The translations under genes were made by a program, and so were the position numbers. Shown piece by piece: positions 1-12,173 of a stretch of 64,000 nucleotides of DNA. Within the stretch, counting starts at the first letter, position 1; every line of letters starts with the position of its first letter. Source of the DNA: Sparassis latifolia (lineage: Eukaryota > Basidiomycota > Agaricomycetes > Polyporales > Sparassidaceae). Location: positions 1,984,001 to 2,048,000 of the forward strand of contig CM031562.1 in the NCBI GenBank assembly GCA_018466975.1, in the 5' to 3' direction. Under the pieces are notes generated by a model. That model was not told the origin of the DNA. It was given only the letters and a program-made list of their open reading frames with translations, and did not search any database.

Positions 1-710
1 GGAACTTTGGCCCGCGTGGTGTACTCTCTGATTCCTCCTCTTCGTCCTCAGAATCTGCGAGGATCTCCTTGAAGCCGTGCAGGATGCCCTCGATCTTCGT
101 GTAGGCGGCTTCGTTCTGCACGCGCCGTAGAGGCTGGTCGGCGCTGAGATCCGCGACGATATCTCGGATGAGCCCCTCGACTGTCGTGAGCTGCCCTCGT
201 AAGGGAGGAAGAGTGAGTTGGAACTCTGGAATCTCGACAGTGCAGGTCGCTGACTTGACGATCTGTCGGTCTAGGTCATCTCGCGACAGGACACGGACCG
301 TGTAAACAACGCCCTCCGCTAGAAACATGTGAGACTTCTCCCGGCAAGCACAGAAAAAAAAACGTACGACGGATACTTCCCGCCGATTGTATTTCGTTAT
401 TGTGGAAGCCGCAGTGCTCACACCGGAAGGACATGACAATTACTTCGCGGAAGAAGGGAATTGATGTGAGCAGCATCCTGGTTACGCCCTGCGGGCATGA
501 ACTACATGGCACGACAAGAAATCTACAAAAGGTTCATACCTGCTCTCGGCACTTCATGCAAAGTGACTCTATCTCCTGCACAGGTCTATCCTCATCTCCT
601 TCAGGTTCGGCGAAGACATTTGAATCCCCTTCCTTCTTTTGCTCTGGAAGCCGTTGAGTCTCATCCGCGATCTTACCAATAGACGGAAAAAGGGTGGTTT
701 GGTCTGACAT
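1..710 (-). CDS. ZPR1: Zinc finger protein ZPR1 (5' part, runs off left edge)
   Basis: ZPR1 is a conserved eukaryotic zinc-finger protein that binds translation factor eEF1A and acts in its folding and in proliferation signalling, in cytoplasm and nucleus (family knowledge). Seen here: exons 710..540, 488..368 and 318..1, joined by 51 and 49 nt GT-AG introns that keep the frame. The start is the ATG at 710, giving [19 protein letters not shown]. The first C4 zinc finger is complete: CMKC at the end of exon 1 and CEHC in exon 2, around the family signature of FFREVIV and EIQSAG. Exon 3 continues with [17 protein letters not shown] and [11 protein letters not shown], all typical of the first ZPR1 module. 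The second module lies outside the window. It is divergent from the NUP53 gene, with 389 bp between start codons. Identification is secure; the 3' half is missing only because of the window edge. Confidence 0.93.
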
Positions 711-1099
711 GCTCGCTGGGTTGCGCTTGACAGAGGAGCTGGCGCGCAATTCGATATGGATATAGTAAAAGGTCAAGCACTTCGAGCGATCCGATTAGGA
801 CAATGATAGATGGGTATAATAGATTCGAAAAAACCAGGAGAAAAGCAAGCGGCCGTCCAGTCTGTCTTGACTCTAGGGTCGAAGTAGTTAGAGACGTGGT
901 GAGCACAAGCGCAATGGAGAATCATACAAACTGCTAATTGGCCCAGGGCTGAGAGGTAAACTCGAGAGCGCTTGTGGTGCCCGATGCGATCTACCAGAGA
1001 TCACGTGCCGGAGACAACACGCCAAAGTTGTTGCTTCTCGAATCTCCTTATCCTTTCCTCTCCTGTCGTCGAGACTTCGTGTAAAAGTCAACCGCTAAG
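711..1099. promoter_or_regulatory. Bidirectional promoter region between ZPR1 and NUP53
   Basis: The 389 bp between the two divergent start codons must hold both promoters and both 5' leaders. I see no strong TATA box at a usual distance from either start. A pyrimidine-rich patch near 1050-1070 precedes the NUP53 start. Assignment as a shared promoter is inferred from geometry. Confidence 0.5.
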
Positions 1100-2589
1100 A
1101 TGTATTCTAGCACCTCTTACCCATCTTCCTCTACTTCAGGGCCTTCACAAGAATCGCGAACGTTCTCATATGCGCACCCGCATCCTGCAAACCCGACCTT
1201 CACTGTAGCTGGTATGCCGCCACAAGCTGCGGGCAGTCCAAGGGTACGCGGAAATACGCTTGGCGGTAGTACTTATGGGATGGGATTTGGTGGGTCTCTG
1301 GGTATGGGCCCGCCATACGTCGATGGATTATCGCACCCTAGACACCAATACCAGACCGGATACTTGATCGTGCGTGCTATCCTTGCATGTCATTCCTAGA
1401 CGGTATTTTATGTGCCCTCGGTTTTCCTCCGCAGTCCGTCCAACCAAGCGGCGTAAGCATTCTTGTGAAGGAGTCTCATGTCGTGGTATTAATTGTATTT
1501 CTCTCCGTAGCAACAAGGCAACCAGCGCTCCGACGAAGTGCCTCTCATACAGACGAAGGCGAAAATGAACCAGATGTTTGCAGGCAGTTCTGCCTCAGAC
1601 TTTGGGATGGACTCCATGTTTGAAACTTCGAGGTGTGCCACTCTCATCCATGAATCCGTGGCTTCCCTAAGAGGGCTTCTATTCTTCGCAGACAACGACA
1701 GAGACATGTATTGGCGGGGGAAGACGCACCACCCACAGCCTCGCTCAATGATATGATGAACGAAGTATACACAGATTCGGGCCCGTCGCGTGTGCGCGTA
1801 CGTCGACCGCTCGCTCGACTTCATCCCGCTCCAACTCACATCATCCCAGTCCTCCACGTTTAATGCCTCGACCAGTCGCACTTCCGCCTTCCGTTCGTCT
1901 CAGTCCACGACTCCCAAACCCGGACCTATACCCACGTCGCAGTCCCCACCGCTCTACATAATCGTCTTTGGCTACCCGCCAGATAAGTACAGCGTCACTG
2001 CGGAGTACTTCCGCTCGCTCGGCGAGACGACACCCCCCGAGCCTAGCACGGAGCTTTCGAACTGCTTCCGCATCGGGTTCGTGCATCCCGTCGAGGCGAT
2101 GCGCGCGGTGCGCAAGAATGGGGAGGTCCTGGGTGGGTCGTGGATGGTCGGCGCGAAATGGGCGGTATGTCGCATTCTCTCCGGGTCGTTTCCTGCCCTT
2201 GAGGTGATCGTTGATGGTGTCTCTCTATGCAGGATCTCAATCAAGCGGAAGCGGTTTTGGGTCCCGCCGTTGTCCGTGGCTTGTACTCGCAGTCCGAGGA
2301 GGAAAGCCAGGAGGGAGCCTTGCCATCCACGTCCCCGCCCGGCGATGCGATCTTCCCACCAGGCTCTGGCGCAGACGTTCCAGAGACGGTCGGCACGCCA
2401 CTCAGGCTCGCGCCGTCCATGGCGGCGTTCCGCAAGCCTGCCACGGGCGCGCATGCGACGCCGCAGAAGACGGGCGCGGGCCTGCCCGGTGTGGTTAACC
2501 TAAACGCGATGCAGGGGTCTGCGACAGTTCAGCAGTCCCCGAGCAAAGGCATGTTGGAGCAGGTGTCGAATCTCATTTTTGGATGGTAG
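1100..2589 (+). CDS. NUP53: Nucleoporin NUP53/NUP35-type (RRM-like Nup35 domain)
   Basis: A nuclear pore complex inner-ring protein that links Nup93/Nup155-type scaffolds to the pore membrane (family knowledge). Model: exons 1100..1369, 1511..1632, 1692..1797, 1850..2164 and 2233..2589, all phases closing, giving 389 aa. The N-terminus is Ser/Gly/Pro-rich. The Nup35 RRM-like fold starts near residue 190 with YIIVFGYPPDKY, then SNCFRIGFVHP and EVLGGSWMVGAKWA, with the intron at 2165 falling right after it. The last residues, MLEQVSNLIFGW, form the short amphipathic membrane-binding tail typical of Nup53/Nup35. The start codon at 1100 is the first ATG of the frame. Nothing looks broken. Confidence 0.9.
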
Positions 2590-5500
2590 CGCCCTATGAA
2601 TCTCCAGGAGGGCTGTGGTGGACAATGCACTGGGGTCAGGGACAGGCTCGTTGATAATGTGTGCCAATGTACAAATTGGAGAATGTCAATGGCCAACTGT
2701 GTAGCAATGGGTATACTTGCGGACCGACAGTATCTTCTTGGTGGTGATCCGTGCACGAGACGCTCGCAGAATATACGGCTTTCATGGAAGTGGGAGGCGG
2801 TGGTGCAGTCAATTTGTCCAAGGTGCCGTGAGGAGCTCGAGAAGTAAGTAGGCGGCGATGTTCGCAGATGCCGCTCAAGCATATGAAGGACAAGAGTCAT
2901 CCGCCGGGGCACGGAGACTGTTTATTGCTCACAAACGCCAATGTTGTAGGCAGAAGCTAAGAAGCAGCAGGAAGTACGGAGAAGATGCGCACCTACCCTC
3001 GGCCTTACCGTATGCATCGTGCGGCGTGACGTAGATTCCGTGGGTTCATTCCCCATTACCAACGCGCGGAATAGCCAATACAGATCAGTACGCAGCTCCG
3101 AGGGTGTTCCAACGAATGTGCACAAACAAAGTCTTTCCTGGGATAGCACTGCAGAACGTGCTTCCTGACATTGTCAGTCTCCTCGGTGATCGGTCGGCCT
3201 GTCGGACATGTCTTTAGAAAGCTGTGTTCGGGTACAAAGATTCTGCGCTTATGGGTTCGTCGTGCGCATCTCGTGGCTTATTCCATGTTTCGCAGTGCAC
3301 GAGGGCCCCGTCCTGTGATTCCTGGGTAAAAAAGCAATAAGAACACTCCTATGAAATATCAGACAGAAGAAGTCACTGAAGCGCACATCATCAAGACAGC
3401 GGGGAAGGCAAGTGGAAGGTAGCCTAAGACTGAGGGTGTAGCAGCCCCATAATCTCACGAATTGCCATCGCGGGAGGAATGCAATAGAATCAGAATGCGA
3501 ATATACTGCAATTGCAACCCGTCCGACCGTCTGAGATCGTGCAACGGTGAAGGTCTGTCAATGTGGATAACGGGAGCTGTACGTGCGCATGTACTTTGCC
3601 CTCCTGTTGGAAAATCTGGAAAGATCTTGGGTCGGATGAGCTGGAACGGTCATAATCATGGGTAGTGGGAGGGCGTCAGAAATCGTGCCAAGAAAAAGCA
3701 TGAGCATGAACAGAGAAATGGGAGACATCTGAATGAGATCCAAGGGATGGGGATACGTCAAGTGAGTTTCACATCATGATCAGCCAAAGTCCCTGTACAG
3801 GAAGCAAATGCAGTATCTCCCTCAGCCAATGGATAATAGCTACCTCCAAATTAGTCCCGACAGTCTTTGGGTCAGTTTGGCCTGGACATGGCTCGATACT
3901 TCCGGTTTGGTACAGACAAAGACAGTTATAGTAGTAGCGCAGTTAGGTCCTAGCAGAGGACTTCCAAATTCCGGCGATGCTACCACTATGAGTACACTGC
4001 CACAAGGACCATGCCTTCTAGGTCCTCCACCATTCGGAATGCTCTTGGGCTTTCGCGAGGCCGAATTTGTCTGTGCCTCGCGGGCCTTTGGACGTGTTTT
4101 GGGCTACCAGCAACATATTTTCAGCTTCGCTTCGTGCACGCCTTCAACGCTGGGGCCTGTCGGTTGTCCGGACGGTAGCAGGCTACTGTCCCCTTTGATC
4201 CAGGATTGCGCGAAGGAATGAATTTTGGTCCGGACAGCAAGGTCCCAAGCTTTATAGAGATCTAATATAGGTCAAGTTAGGGGTCAAGACACTGGCATCC
4301 GAAGCACCTTTTATTTGGGAAAACATATAGTACGGGTCTGCCTCTGTTACACCGATAATAATTGAGATACTACCGGCGCGGCCCATCAATGTCATTTGTT
4401 ATGAGTTGCCTGTAAATTGGCGCTTCATGGCTTTCGGACTTCGTGGAGGAAGTAACTGCAGAGTAGTAGCTTTGGGGTGTAAAATGTAGAGGTAGGTCAA
4501 ACAGTCAAAGTCCTTCCTCCGAAGCAAGAAATTATGCGCACCCATCATGATCATGGCAGTACGAATTTGGGATCACATGCATGCAACGACAGATGGCGGT
4601 CGAGTTCCAAGTTTCGGAGTTGTTTGAGCAAGAAGTTTGAAACCACCTACACACATTACTACTAGTCTGCCGGTGAACTCGAGTCGGCGTCGCACAACGC
4701 CAGCCTGAAATGCCCTCAACAAAATCCGTTGTGCTTCATGCATTTTTAACTTGTTCCCTTGTTCGGTGAGGATTTGGTGTGCATGCAAAAGTAGGCAAAA
4801 GTCTCCGGGAATATCTAACTTAATCCAAGTGGTTCAAGTAGGTTCAAGTTTGCTGTGGAAGATCCCGGAAGATCGCGCGGTCTGTGACTAGATCTCTTCA
4901 CATTAGCACTCCTCTGCCATCTACTTATAATCATCTTCGACTGGAGCATACACGCATACCGTCGCTGTGCGCTCTTTATACAACTGTGTAATTTCCTCGA
5001 ACAACACAATTTGACTTTGAAGCTGATGTAACCGTGACTTATGTTGGTTTCTCAACGAGGCGCCACCAACTTGAAGCTGCAGATTCAGATCGCCGGGTGA
5101 GACCGTGTCAGTTTCCTGCCCTCTAGTTGCCCCTTTCACAGAGGCATGTCTAAGGTGGAGGCTGATGGACCGCCGATGGTCGCTGTGACGTCGTTTCTAA
5201 TTTTATGCACGAGCTACTTCACCGTTTGTCTTTCTTCAGGGTCTTCCACACCATGCTGATGCATGACGCTGCCGCTCCTTTTTGCCGACTTTCGCAACTA
5301 GGGTAGCTGATGGTCCAGCGTTGATATTCTCTGGGATCTTAGAACCTTGGAAGTTGCTATCAGGATCTCTGGTTACGAAAAATCAGACCTCAGTCACCCT
5401 AACCAGAAACATTGAACGCCGCACGGTACTATTAGTTCGAGCGCCCATTTTGGAACTCTGGTCGGCGAACATCAGATGCCCCAAGAAGATGGTGGTCAGG

Positions 5501-5623
5501 ATGGCATCCTCTGTGGGTCCATTCGGCTCGGCCGCTTACTGATATTTCACTTCACATCATGCGTTTACAGAACTACTTATAACTACCTTTCGCAGGGCAG
5601 GGACATCCCAAACTTCATCCACC
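2590..5623. other. Gene-poor interval, 3.0 kb
   Basis: This interval holds the NUP53 3' flank and the upstream region of the A-T-R gene. The longest open frame is 137 codons (3808..4221, plus strand). It has no family resemblance I recognise, no codon bias like its neighbours and no splice-linked partner. I see no reverse transcriptase, transposase or terminal-repeat signature. It is AT-richer than the flanking genes. Confidence 0.5.
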
Positions 5624-8600
5624 ATGTCTATCACACGTCTCTTTTTACCCCCGCTCGACGGCAGCCTCTCTGTTTTGCCTGGCTTCCTTGACTTTCACGC
5701 CGAACACAACACAGACTATCCATTTTACACTTTCCCCGACCCTGAATACTTGCCCGTCTCTTTCAAAGAGTTTGCCTATGCCACACACCGTGTTGCACAC
5801 GCGATGCGTCCGAATCGCGCTGGTCCCAACCGCGCAGTCGTCGCACTCATCATCCACTGTGACACACTTCTGTACGAAGCTGTGATGGTGGGGCTTATCC
5901 GCGCAGGACTCATCCCATTTCCCATGTCGCCGCGGAACTCGGCTGCGGCGATTGTCAAGATGTTGCAAGGGACCGACTGCCATCGCATCGTGCATCACGC
6001 GCCCTTCGTCTCTCTCACTGACGCAGTGCGCGCTGCTCTGCCGGAGTCATATCATCTGCAGCTCGATGTTCTTCCAAGCCTATCGGATGTCTTCCCCGCA
6101 TTCGCGTCGCCGTCCGCTGAACATATCTCTCCTCCCAAGCCTTACTTCCAAACCAAGCCACACGACCCTGTGCTCTATCTTCATTCCTCTGGATCTACTG
6201 GCTTTCCAAAACCCATTCCTCAGTCGCAGCTCTCCGTTCTCCATTGGGCTGCAGCGCCTTGCATGGTGGAGACGCGCGTGCGTGGGTTCCACTGGGCGTC
6301 TCCTGCCCTCCCGGCCTTCCATACTATGGGCATCTGCATGCAACTTTACTGCCCACTTTCGTCGGGACAGCCTGTCGCGTTGTACAGTCCGCGTGGTCAT
6401 CTCAATCTTCCCCCTCCTGTCCCTACCGCGCAAAACGTGCTGGATGTCGTCCGGCGCACGTCCACGACTGCGATTGCCCCCGTACCGTCTTTCGTCGAAG
6501 TCAGTTCAGTTCCTTGCTTCACAGAATTTTCTTCCGCTGACGTATTATATTGCTGTAGGAATGGGCGCAGAATCCGGAAGATGTGAAAGTGCTCGCGTCC
6601 CTCGAGGCAGTGGTATGTCCTTCTCTGCACTCCTTTACGAGTTGGTTCATCTGCCTATTCGAAGTGCTTCGCTGGAGGCCCCCTTTCCTACCACAACGGC
6701 AGTAAGCTCACTGCCATTGGCGTGAAGCTCTATGCTGCGTACGGTGGCACGGAGTTCGGTCCCACCACTCGTATCATGGACACCATCGAGGATTCACCTA
6801 ATAATCCTGACACCGCCAGAACTGGGAAGATGCGTGAGGACTGGCCGTGGATGGCATTCCCGAGTGAATACAACCTGCGTTGGGAGCCGCAGGGTGATGG
6901 CAGCTACGAGTTGATCTTCCTGGTATGTGTGACTGGTGGTCCCGGAGAATGGTTCGCGTGCTCGTTGAAGTCGCTAATCATCTTTACTGTGTCTGTGTGT
7001 GCAGACATGTCCCACACACCAGCCCAGCGTGGAGAACCTGCCCAACGGAGAGAAAGGTTATGCAACAGCCGACCTGTGGGAGCCGCACCCGACGAAGCCT
7101 GGTTTGTGGCGCATGTATGTTCCACATTGGTGTGGTATTGGAAGTCGTCAAACTCACGGCTGGTCTCCAGTACTGGCCGTGCTGATGACTTGATCGTGCT
7201 GGGGAATGGTCAGTGCTAGTATTTTCGTGTACTCTGTTCGTGCTCTGACCGATTTTCGTCTCCAGGCGAGAAATTCGTTCCGGTCCGTCAAGAAGGGCAT
7301 ATTGCTGCGCATCCTATGGTCATGGGCGCTGTGATGTTCGGCCGAGGACGCACACAGCCTGGTGTAATCGTAGAGCCCCGGCCTGAGCATGCCATCCAGC
7401 CGGGTGACGAGGCTGCCTTGTCCAAGTTTAGGAACGCTATCTGGTGGGTATGAAATACTAAGTGTCTCCTGCATATCTGAGATAATGAGCTGCAGGTCAC
7501 AAGTTGAAGAAGCTAACCAGCCGGCGCCTGCGTTCGCCAAAGTTTTCAAGGAGACTATTCTCGTCACAGATTCTGCGCGACCCTTCCCACGTGCTGCAAA
7601 GGGCACTGTCCAGCGCAAGCAGGCGTTGGCGCTTTATGAATCGGACATAGAAGAATTGTGCGTTTGCTGCTACGATTGGTGTGGTTAACTTATTGATGCT
7701 GTTAGTCCTTGTGTCACGCAGATACAAGACCATCGAAGACAGCTCGGATTCTCATGGCATTACTCCACCGTCTAGCTGGACGATTCCTGTTGTGCAAGCG
7801 TGGATAGCAGAGCACGCTGGTCAGCTCAATGACGGGATTGTGCCTGCGGCTACGGCCGACCTGTTTGCGCACGGCTTCGACAGGTATGTTCACGACAGTT
7901 TCTACGACTCATGAATTGCGTGCTGATTGTGTTGGTACACCAGTCTTAGCTCTACGTTCCTGAGAAATCGTATCGTCGGAGCCCTACGCGCGTCCTTCGA
8001 TCCTGCAGCGAACGCGGCGGCTGTGCATGTGCATTCCAACTTTATCTTCAGGCACCCAACGCTCGTTGAGCTCGCCGCCGCAGTTGTTACTCTCGTGCAC
8101 CCCTCTCATGATGCCGCGTCGACATCTATCTCTGACGAACCCGCTGCAGACATCGGGGCGATGATAGCGCAGTATACCGCCCTCCTGCCGAAGTCTGCCC
8201 CTGCTGCCTCGAAGCGAGATGGGGGCTCAGTCGTGCTCATCACTGGGACGACGGGTGCTCTTGGCGCACACATCATTGCATCGATTCTTTCAGACTCGCG
8301 TCTGAAACGCGTATATGCGCTCAACCGTGGCACTCGCGTCGCGGAACGGCAGCGTACAGCGTTTGAGGCTGCACGTCTCCCGGTGAAATTGCTCTCAGAT
8401 AGCAGACTCAAATTTCTGGAAGGCGACATGATGCGAGAAGATCTCGGGCTGCTGTCCGCAGTGCTTGGCGAGGTGCGTGACGGTCGGAAAGCTCGTCGAC
8501 ATTCATCTCAGGTAGTCAGTAGATTCGTTCGTCTGTCACGGACATCGTGCACAACGCTTGGCGAGTTGATTTCAACCTGTCGCTGTCATCATTCGAGGCA

Positions 8601-9573
8601 CACATCGCTAGTGCCGTTCGTCTGATAACTGTCGTGCCCGGTGCACGCTTCTTCTTCACGTCGTCCGTATCCGTTGCGCAAGCTTGGCATGTACTGAAGA
8701 GTGGCCCTGTTCCGGAGGAGCCCCTCGAAGATCCGGCCGTGGGGGTAGGCATGGGTTATGGTAGTTCGAAATTCGTTGTCGAAGAGGTTATCATAGCTCT
8801 GGGAACGCTTGTTTCGGTCTACTGATACTGTATGCATAGGTCCTTGCGAATGCGCGCAAGGTTGGCTTCACGACAACTACCCTCAGAATTGGCCAAATAT
8901 GTGGGTCCGCGGAGAGTGGATCATGGAACACCTCGGAGTGGGTGCCGAGTCTCGTCAAGTCCAGCATGTCCCTTGGTTGTCTACCCAGATTGGATGGAGT
9001 ATGTAATCACTTTTTTATTATCTCAGAACCCTAACAATAGCCGTAGGTGGTGGCGTGGATCCCCATGGATGCAGTGGCGAAAGCCACGGTGGACATCGTG
9101 CTTGATGTTGAAGCTCCCGTGCTCGTGAACCTTGTGCACCCTCGTCCAGTTCAGGCATCCACCGTATTTGATAACCTCAACGAGGCGCTCGGGCTTAAGT
9201 TGCCCATCGTGCCCTTCGTTGAATGGGTGCAGAAACTGGAGGAGGCGGCTTCAAATGCATCGACGAAAGAGCTGGAGACTACGGTGAGTAGAACTGATTA
9301 GTACGTTGAGCCCATTGATCTGATCTGTCGGACCATGTATGGTGTACCGTGCAGCCGGCAATCAAGCTCCTCAACTTCTTCCAAAGTCTAACGGTGGCGG
9401 AGCAGATAGCCATGGTGGGCAAGCTGAACGAGGGTGGGGCTGATGGCATCCCTATCTTTGAGACCACGAAGGCACAGAGCGCGAGCCCCACGATGGCTCG
9501 GCTTCGGGAGTTGGGAAAAGTTGAGGTGCGCGCGTGGGTGAAGTTTTGGAGAGGCCAGAAGTTCCTTGCGTAA
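5624..9573 (+). CDS. NRPS-like enzyme: adenylation, carrier and thioester-reductase domains
   Basis: An A-T-R enzyme that would adenylate a carboxylic acid, load it on a phosphopantetheine arm and release it reductively as an aldehyde or alcohol using NAD(P)H (family knowledge; related to fungal aminoadipate-reductase-like proteins). Model: 13 exons, 5624..6499, 6559..6612, 6665..6922, 7005..7114, 7171..7208, 7266..7443, 7496..7657, 7722..7883, 7944..8472, 8523..8786, 8840..8998, 9047..9283 and 9355..9573; every phase closes, 1081 aa. The A domain shows HSSGSTGFPKP near residue 187 and AAYGGTEFGP. The carrier serine is in HGFDSLSS near residue 612. The reductase begins with TGTTGALGAH near residue 708 and has a YGSSK catalytic pair near 870. 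The intron at 8787 has a weak GTTATC donor. No condensation or other NRPS gene adjoins it. The substrate cannot be read from sequence by eye. Confidence 0.92.
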
Positions 9574-10153
9574 TGTGGAGCGAAAGTAAAATTATTGCTG
9601 TCGCTTGGTTAGCTACCTCTTTTGTGTTAGACCAAACCGTTGCTCTAGTCTGATTTGAATTCCGGATGTCTCTGCTGGTTCGCTGCCTGAGCATGGACAT
9701 ATCAGGGTTGTTAACCAGCATAGGAAGACTCGGAGGTGTCCTCCGTGGACGTTGGAATGTGCCCGCTGGAGACGAAAGGTTGAAATGGCCCTAGGAGCAT
9801 ATCTAATTTCTTTGCAAGTTCTCGATGCAGTAGTTCAAGATCTTTGTCGGGTACAGCACGAGATTCAGAAGTTGCTATCCAACTTTTGCGGAGAAGTTGA
9901 ACGCTGAAGGAGTCTCAGCATATAATTGCACCTTGATCAGGGCACAGGCAAGCCGCAATCGAGAGTAATAGTAATGTTCAAATACGCTCGTACATTATTT
10001 TCTACAGCACCTCACGCCCGACTTACAACAAGCTGAAGCCATAAAACGAGTGTGCCGGGAATAACCCTAGGGCAAAATACCTAGATTATATAAAAACCAG
10101 TGACGCTTTCGATGCCTATACGGCGTACATGCGCGCAGGCAACAAAGGAAGGT
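9574..10153. other. Convergent 3' flanks of the A-T-R and DUF6534 genes
   Basis: The 580 bp lie between two convergent stop codons. Only short open frames are present and I see no repeat or RNA gene. Confidence 0.5.
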
Positions 10154-12173
10154 TCAAACGAGTGACTGCGACTTCATCCCGGTCGAAGAGTAGTCGTCGT
10201 CGACGACATGCGTGAACGAAGTCGGGCCCTTCCCGTCGTTGACATCGCTGGTGACGTGCTGGAAGATCTCGATGGGGCGCTGAAGAGGGCAGATCAAGGC
10301 ATAATTCGATGAGCAATCCAATGGACAGATATGGACAGGAGGGAGACGTACAGGTACTTTTGGCTCGGTCTGAATCTGGCGTCGGGAGGTCAGCTCGACT
10401 GAGTTCGCATTGGGATCCTGGCTCGTGCTCTTGCCCCCGCCTTGCCGGAGTGTGCGCGCGTTCAGGCTGTACGAATCAGAATGTCAGCATTCCTCCGGGC
10501 AGTAAAATACGGGAGCGTACGTTGCGAGGAACGAGTTCGCGTAAACTGAAAATAGGTGAGAAATGCTGCGACAACATCTGAGGTGATGATGTACGTACGC
10601 TTTCCCTGAACTTGCACGAGCCCGGCGAAGACGAGACTGTTCTTGACGAAGATAAACTGATGTGTATTTGGATCAGTACTTGACGTACGACGAATGCACT
10701 CGACCTACGGTAAGCACGATGCTGATCGATACCACCCTGTGTGAAAATGTCAGGTCTAACTGGAAATTTGGACCGAAGTTTACTTGCATTGTCAGGGCCC
10801 CAGAATTGACAACGTATGATTGCATCGACCGGATGAGGTGATCCGTGCTGAAAAGATCAGGTATCAACACCAGTTTTTTTTAAAGGTGAAAAATTGGGCA
10901 CACCCTTGGAAACCCGTCCTGCTACTTTGCAGGTAATAGATGAGGATTACCGCAACTGCCAGATCTGTCGCCGCGGCGAAACTGAGACCGCAGGTCACAG
11001 TAAACTAGGAAATTGGTGAAGAGGAATGCGTCGTCTGGGTGGATCGATCATTAACCAACATGTAACGTACGAAGGAGCCCTTGTTCTGGTCAAATTCTTT
11101 CCATGTGGCGGTCGTCCATCTGCAGTTGGTCAATCATGAACAGGGATGCGCACTCGCATCAACGGAGATACATACGTCAGAACACCGGTAGCTAAGTTTG
11201 AACAAGACACTTAGTGTCAATGCCTGGCTTAGTATAGAATTGAACATCCGCACCGTAGCTCATGCCTGTAGAGTACAGGTAACGTGAGCATCCTGACGTG
11301 CAAAACGAAAAATGCGACGTACAGACACGGATGAACAGCAATACGCTCTACGAAGCAGATTACTAAACGAATAGGTAAAATATTGATATCACGAACCGGT
11401 ATAGCGGTGACAATGATGGACTTGTGACTCACTGGAAGACAGAAATCAGACCAGATCTCAATTATTATGGAGGAAAATAACGCACGAATCCATATACGAC
11501 GGATGAAGAAGCTGTAAAAATGCAAGTCAGTGTCACGAGTTGTGTATTGGAACATTTGTGGATGTACCCTTGTGCGAACGCTGCAATGGTGACCTGGATT
11601 TGGAGAGATTTCGCTCGCAACGACCAACATATCACAGGAAGAAACACAACATACCTCGGTAAACACTGTAGCCTACAGTAACTAAGATGAGCAAAAATGG
11701 GTTTACCATCACTGATGAGCCTACCCCGGCACTCCTGCATCGTCTTGTAAGCACGTCTGATTAGTGTAAATAGCAGACAACCACTCACCAGATGATAAGG
11801 GATGCCGTAACCAGATTGCCAAAACCAGTGATCACATAGTGATACATCATATGCAGACAGAACGCCGTATGTAATGTCTCCAGTAACCTTAGACATGTCA
11901 ACGAGCATGGACGAACGAACACACAGTTTTTGCTCACCATATGAGTAGAACAGTCCGCCTAATAATCTTGACGTCGTTGGGGAAATTCCACCAATAGAGG
12001 TACGCCTGTGCTGTTGTGATTCCGTACAACCTAGACGGATGATGGTTTTGGGTTTTCAAAAGGACAGACAGGCGGGTACTTACATTGCGGCGAGGGAGAT
12101 CTCAATGAACATGCCTCCAAGGAGGGTCTGCGCGACGCTGGCGATTTCTGCTTGTTCTGCCGCTGAAGCCATT
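10154..12173 (-). CDS. DUF6534-type seven-helix membrane protein
   Basis: A member of the large Agaricomycete family of predicted seven-transmembrane proteins with a C-terminal DUF6534 domain; its function is unknown. The start is the ATG at 12173 (MASAAEQAEIASVAQTLLGG). Splicing then joins LYGITTAQAYLYW, LLETLHTAFCLHMMYHY, WSLRAKSLQIQVTIAAFAQG and FFIRRIWIRALF, a typical helix series. The C-terminal part holds TDHLIRSMQSYVVNSGALT, RVVSISIVLT and LNARTLRQGG, the usual end of this domain. The last residues before the stop at 10154 are GMKSQSLV. The gene is cut into many very short exons, so no reading frame is long. I did not fix every junction: the segment around 11670-11790 allows more than one acceptor. 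It may be a sensory or transport protein, which is a guess. Confidence 0.8.

Noticed and set aside
3808..4221. 137-codon open frame in the 2.6-5.6 kb gap
   Set aside because: It has no recognisable domain, splice partner or neighbour-like codon use. It was left as a gap.
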